Below are positions 15,534 through 17,967 of a DNA stretch of 17,967 bases, in pieces (the stretch's first letter is position 1; each line of letters opens with the position of its first letter). The stretch is from UBA4459 sp036351335 (lineage in GTDB: Bacteria; Bacteroidota; Bacteroidia; Bacteroidales; F082), in assembly GCA_036351335.1 (NCBI GenBank), contig JAZBOW010000020.1:1-17967 (forward strand), read 5' to 3'. The translations under genes were made by a program, and so were the position numbers. The notes beneath the pieces were generated by a model, which had not been told where the DNA came from, made no database searches, and worked only from the letters and a program-made list of their open reading frames with translations.

Positions 15534-16925
15534 TTATCGCCGGAATATAATATAAAGGAAGTAGAACAGCAGGCTGAAAATTATAATGCCGCCAAAACTG
15601 AAAGTAAGCAGTCGATATTTTCGAGTGTTATTATCCTTCATCTGATTTTCTTCAGCGAGCTCAATATTCTGTTTCACTAACTGGTCTACTTTAAAGCGTG
15701 CTTCCATTTCAGCCATCTGCGCCTGATGCAGATTTTCAAGCAGGGTATCATTTCCTATCTCAAACATTTTATAATGTTTGTTGAAATCGTTGTAGTCGCC
15801 TAAAGAGGCATAACATTTAAACAAAGCTTCGTGATTCTCCGAAACATAATCCGCCTGCCCTATTACATCCGCTATTTGAAGGCTTTTTTTATAATATCGT
15901 ATCGCTTCAGCCGTGTTTGATTGTTGTTGTTGGAGTATTCCCATATGATGATATACCAACACAAGGCCTGCTTTACTTCCCATCTCCTGGTACAAACTTT
16001 CACTTATTTTAAAATATTTTTTGGCTTTTTCATATTCTTCCATATTGGCATACAAGGTGCCCAGGTTATGGTTTTGCATGGCAATACCAATCAGGTCATT
16101 CATCCTGATCTTCAATTCGAGTGATTGCTCATACAATTGTTTGGCCTTGATATAATCTTTGTGCTCGAAATTATACATTTCAGCCATATTCGACAATACC
16201 TTTGAAAGGTTGCGATCATCGCCCATGGCCAGGTATATTTCACGAGCCTGTTCGAAATACTCCATGGCCTTCTCTTGTTCTCCCCATTCATTATATACGG
16301 TGCCGATATTAAGATAAGCATCCCCAATACTATTCTTATCATCCATCTCTTTATAGATCATCAGCGCACGATAATAATTATTTATTGCCAGTCGCATATT
16401 TCCCCTATAAAAATAACTGTTGCCCAGGTTATGCATCACAAACGCCACCCATTCCTGGTCATCTATTTGTTCGCCTATTTCGCCCGAACGCTCATAGTAA
16501 TCAATTGACAGTTCATAATTACCAAACTCTTCGTAAACAAGGCCAATATTGTTCAGGCACCTTGCAATGCCTGAAAGATCATTGACCGCTCTATAGGCAT
16601 CCAGGCTTTCATTATAATAGTCAAGCGCCAGGTCTAATTCGCCATTGTAGTAACAGCTTACGCCCAGCGACTTTAAAATTTTCGCTTTCAATGTTACTTC
16701 ACCCAAATCGTCTGACAACAATGCGGCGGAATCGCCATACATGATGCAACGGGGTAGATCGGAAAACCGGTAGGCTTCGGAAATATGCAAAAAAGTGGCC
16801 GGTTTCTCTTTTTCGGAAACCTGTTGCAAACTATTAAGCAGGCTGTCAATCATGTTGTCAGACGCTATCAGATGTACTGATGAAAAGAGCATCCACACAA
16901 GGATTATAACGAACCTGAGAATCAT
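15534..16925 (-). CDS. TPR-repeat membrane protein, sensor-like, without an effector domain
   Basis: The 463-residue protein has an N-terminal signal sequence (residues about 1-22, ending near LIAS), then about eight TPR units of roughly 40 residues between about 80 and 395 (for example LGVSCYYNGELDLALDYYNE, NIGLVYEEFGNYELSIDYYE, NLGTLYANMEEYEKAKKYFK). A charged coiled-coil-like stretch follows at about 396-432 (QMAEMEARFKVDQLVKQNIE), then one transmembrane helix at about 439-461 and a stop two residues later. This periplasmic TPR, coiled-coil and membrane-helix layout matches the input half of Bacteroidota TPR histidine kinases and TPR/LuxR-type regulators, but no kinase, cyclase or DNA-binding domain follows. 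The next 73 bases contain none in any frame. It may sense or scaffold through a partner, or descend from a truncated kinase; its function is unknown. It is divergent from yicC. Confidence 0.88.
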   Translation of the reverse strand: MILRFVIILVWMLFSSVHLIASDNMIDSLLNSLQQVSEKEKPATFLHISEAYRFSDLPRCIMYGDSAALLSDDLGEVTLKAKILKSLGVSCYYNGELDLALDYYNESLDAYRAVNDLSGIARCLNNIGLVYEEFGNYELSIDYYERSGEIGEQIDDQEWVAFVMHNLGNSYFYRGNMRLAINNYYRALMIYKEMDDKNSIGDAYLNIGTVYNEWGEQEKAMEYFEQAREIYLAMGDDRNLSKVLSNMAEMYNFEHKDYIKAKQLYEQSLELKIRMNDLIGIAMQNHNLGTLYANMEEYEKAKKYFKISESLYQEMGSKAGLVLVYHHMGILQQQQSNTAEAIRYYKKSLQIADVIGQADYVSENHEALFKCYASLGDYNDFNKHYKMFEIGNDTLLENLHQAQMAEMEARFKVDQLVKQNIELAEENQMKDNNTRKYRLLTFSFGGIIIFSLLFYFLYIIFRR

Positions 16926-16930
16926 GAAAA

Positions 16931-16960
16931 CAAAGGTATAAAATTCGACTTATGATCAAA
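16931..16960 (-). promoter_or_regulatory. Promoter of the TPR membrane protein gene (TTTG-N18-TACCTTTG)
   Basis: On the minus strand TTTG (16957-16960) is followed after 18 bases by TACCTTTG (16931-16938), the most complete Bacteroidota-type promoter in the window. The -7 word ends only 5 bases before the ATG, so the transcript would begin at or very near the start codon. Confidence 0.6.
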
Positions 16961-16995
16961 AAAATAAATGCCGCCATTCATTAGATTTTGATCCT

Positions 16996-17003
16996 TATCT
17001 TTG
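16996..17003 (+). promoter_or_regulatory. Bacteroidota-type -7 element (TATCTTTG) for yicC-gmk
   Basis: An exact TAnnTTTG match on the plus strand, ending 22 bases before the yicC ATG at 17026. It sits about 57 bases from the opposing TPR-gene -7 word, so the two promoters are divergent and close enough to influence each other. Confidence 0.55.
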
Positions 17004-17025
17004 CTTGAGTTTCAAAAGACATATT

Positions 17026-17901
17026 ATGATAAAATCAATGACTGGTTTTGGTAAGGAAGTGCTGGAAAATGAAGCACGAAAAATTACCATTGAAATCAGG
17101 ACCCTTAACAGCAAACAACTTGACCTTAATTTAAGATTACCCCAGATATACAGGGAAAAAGAACTGGATATCAGGGGTATTATCGGCAAAAACCTGGAAA
17201 GGGGAAAGACGGACATTTCCATCAACATCGAGCAAAAAAATGTATCTACCGCACCGGTAATCAGCAAAGCACTTGCCATACATTATTATAATGAATTGAA
17301 AGAAGTATCCGAGGCCATCCACCAGTCGAACGATTATGATTATTTGTCGATGATCGTGAAAATGCCCGAAGTGTTGGTGTCGCCTGAGGTTGAAATTGAT
17401 GATGAAGAATTTGGAGAGCTGCTTGACACCATTCAGAATGCTTGTGACAAGGTAAATACATTCAGAATAAATGAAGGTAAAACCCTTGAAAAAGATTTTA
17501 TTCAGCGGATCAACACCATTATTGAGTTGTTGCAGAAAGTTGAATCTTTTGAGGAACAGAGGACAACGCGGATAAGAGAACGAATCAAATCCAACCTAGA
17601 GGCTTTTTCGCAAGATGTGCAATCAGACAAGAACCGGTTTGAACAGGAAGTGATTTATTACCTGGAAAAATTAGATATTACCGAGGAGAAAATCCGTTTA
17701 AAAAAACATTGCGACTATTTTTTGGAGACCCTCTCAAAAGAAGCTTCTGTGGGGAAAAAACTGGGGTTTGTATCGCAGGAAATTGGTCGCGAGATCAATA
17801 CCATGGGTGCCAAAGCCAACGATTTTGATATCCAGCAAATTGTTGTGCTGATGAAAGACGAACTCGAAAAAATTAAAGAACAATTATTCAACATCCTTTA
17901 A
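17026..17901 (+). CDS. yicC: YicC family endoribonuclease
   Basis: The 291-residue protein begins with the family hallmark MIKSMTGFGKE and ends with the conserved EIGREINTMGAKANDFDIQQ and a helical tail (VVLMKDELEKIKEQLFNIL), so both the N-terminal YicC domain and the C-terminal DUF1732 domain are intact. E. coli YicC has been described as an endoribonuclease involved in RNA turnover. I chose the ATG at 17026 over the in-frame TTG at 17005 because the family starts at MI(K/R)SMTGFG and because the promoter word ends at 17003, which would leave almost no leader for the TTG. Its TAA shares its last base with the ATG of gmk. Pairing of yicC with gmk is common across bacteria. Confidence 0.95.
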   Translation: MIKSMTGFGKEVLENEARKITIEIRTLNSKQLDLNLRLPQIYREKELDIRGIIGKNLERGKTDISINIEQKNVSTAPVISKALAIHYYNELKEVSEAIHQSNDYDYLSMIVKMPEVLVSPEVEIDDEEFGELLDTIQNACDKVNTFRINEGKTLEKDFIQRINTIIELLQKVESFEEQRTTRIRERIKSNLEAFSQDVQSDKNRFEQEVIYYLEKLDITEEKIRLKKHCDYFLETLSKEASVGKKLGFVSQEIGREINTMGAKANDFDIQQIVVLMKDELEKIKEQLFNIL

Positions 17902-17967
17902 TGCCAGACATTCAAGAAAAAGGAAAACTGATCATATTTTCGGCTCCTTCGGGAGCAGGAAAAACCA
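17901..17967 (+). CDS. gmk: Guanylate kinase, N-terminal fragment (cut by window end)
   Basis: Only the first 22 codons are in the window. They encode a short lead (MPDIQEKGKL), a first beta strand (IIFSAP) and the P-loop SGAGKT, giving the guanylate-kinase signature (I/F)SAPSGAGKT. Guanylate kinase phosphorylates GMP to GDP in purine nucleotide metabolism. The ATG overlaps the yicC stop (TAATG, 17899-17903), which implies translational coupling in one transcript. Confidence 0.9.
   Translation, partial: MPDIQEKGKLIIFSAPSGAGKT

Noticed and set aside
17005..17025. In-frame TTG start for yicC seven codons upstream
   Set aside because: The family begins at MI(K/R)SMTGFG, and the TTG lies 1 base after the promoter word.
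1..17967. Mobile element, phage, CRISPR, toxin-antitoxin or secondary-metabolite cluster
   Set aside because: No transposase, integrase, terminal repeats, repeat-spacer pattern or clustered biosynthetic genes are visible; all long frames fit ordinary chromosomal genes.

Overview
The window is a conventional stretch of chromosome from a member of the Bacteroidota, probably class Bacteroidia. The evidence is a type IX secretion (T9SS) sorting tail, a TonB-dependent receptor with the N-terminal carboxypeptidase-like domain usual in this phylum, an OmpP1/FadL-like barrel, and the Bacteroidota-type -7 promoter word TAnnTTTG in front of most transcription units. Shine-Dalgarno sites are mostly absent. 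I do not assign a genus. I saw no tRNA, rRNA, CRISPR array, insertion sequence, phage gene or attachment site.

Layout. Bases 1-1263 (+) hold the 3' part of an outer-membrane OmpP1/FadL-like barrel, closed by a strong intrinsic terminator. A secreted TPR protein (1354-2040, +) converges on a long minus-strand block running from 10087 down to 2055. In transcription order this block is panB (pantothenate synthesis), an RluA-type pseudouridine synthase, a TonB energy transducer, a hemolysin III/TrhA membrane protein, a large three-part outer-membrane protein (HExxH metallopeptidase-like domain, beta-propeller, Omp85-like barrel), and a T9SS-exported PKD protein. Divergent from panB is a TonB-dependent receptor (10285-12831, +), which ends at a bidirectional terminator shared with ornithine aminotransferase (13025-14248, -). 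Next come a two-HKD phospholipase D/cardiolipin synthase-type enzyme (14378-15460, -) and a TPR sensor-like protein with one C-terminal membrane helix and no effector domain (15534-16925, -). Divergent from the last is yicC (17026-17901, +), which overlaps the first base of gmk (guanylate kinase, cut by the window end).

How the genes relate. The envelope theme is strong: barrel proteins, TonB and a receptor it could energise, a T9SS cargo, a PLD-type lipid enzyme, and a peptidase/barrel fusion. Metabolic and RNA housekeeping genes (panB, rocD, the pseudouridine synthase, yicC, gmk) are interleaved. I see no coherent new multi-gene defence or mobile system. The items most worth a second look are a possible orphan small RNA between the receptor and rocD (about 12888-13000), the peptidase-propeller-Omp85 fusion, and the effector-less TPR membrane protein, whose best promoter would make its mRNA nearly leaderless.
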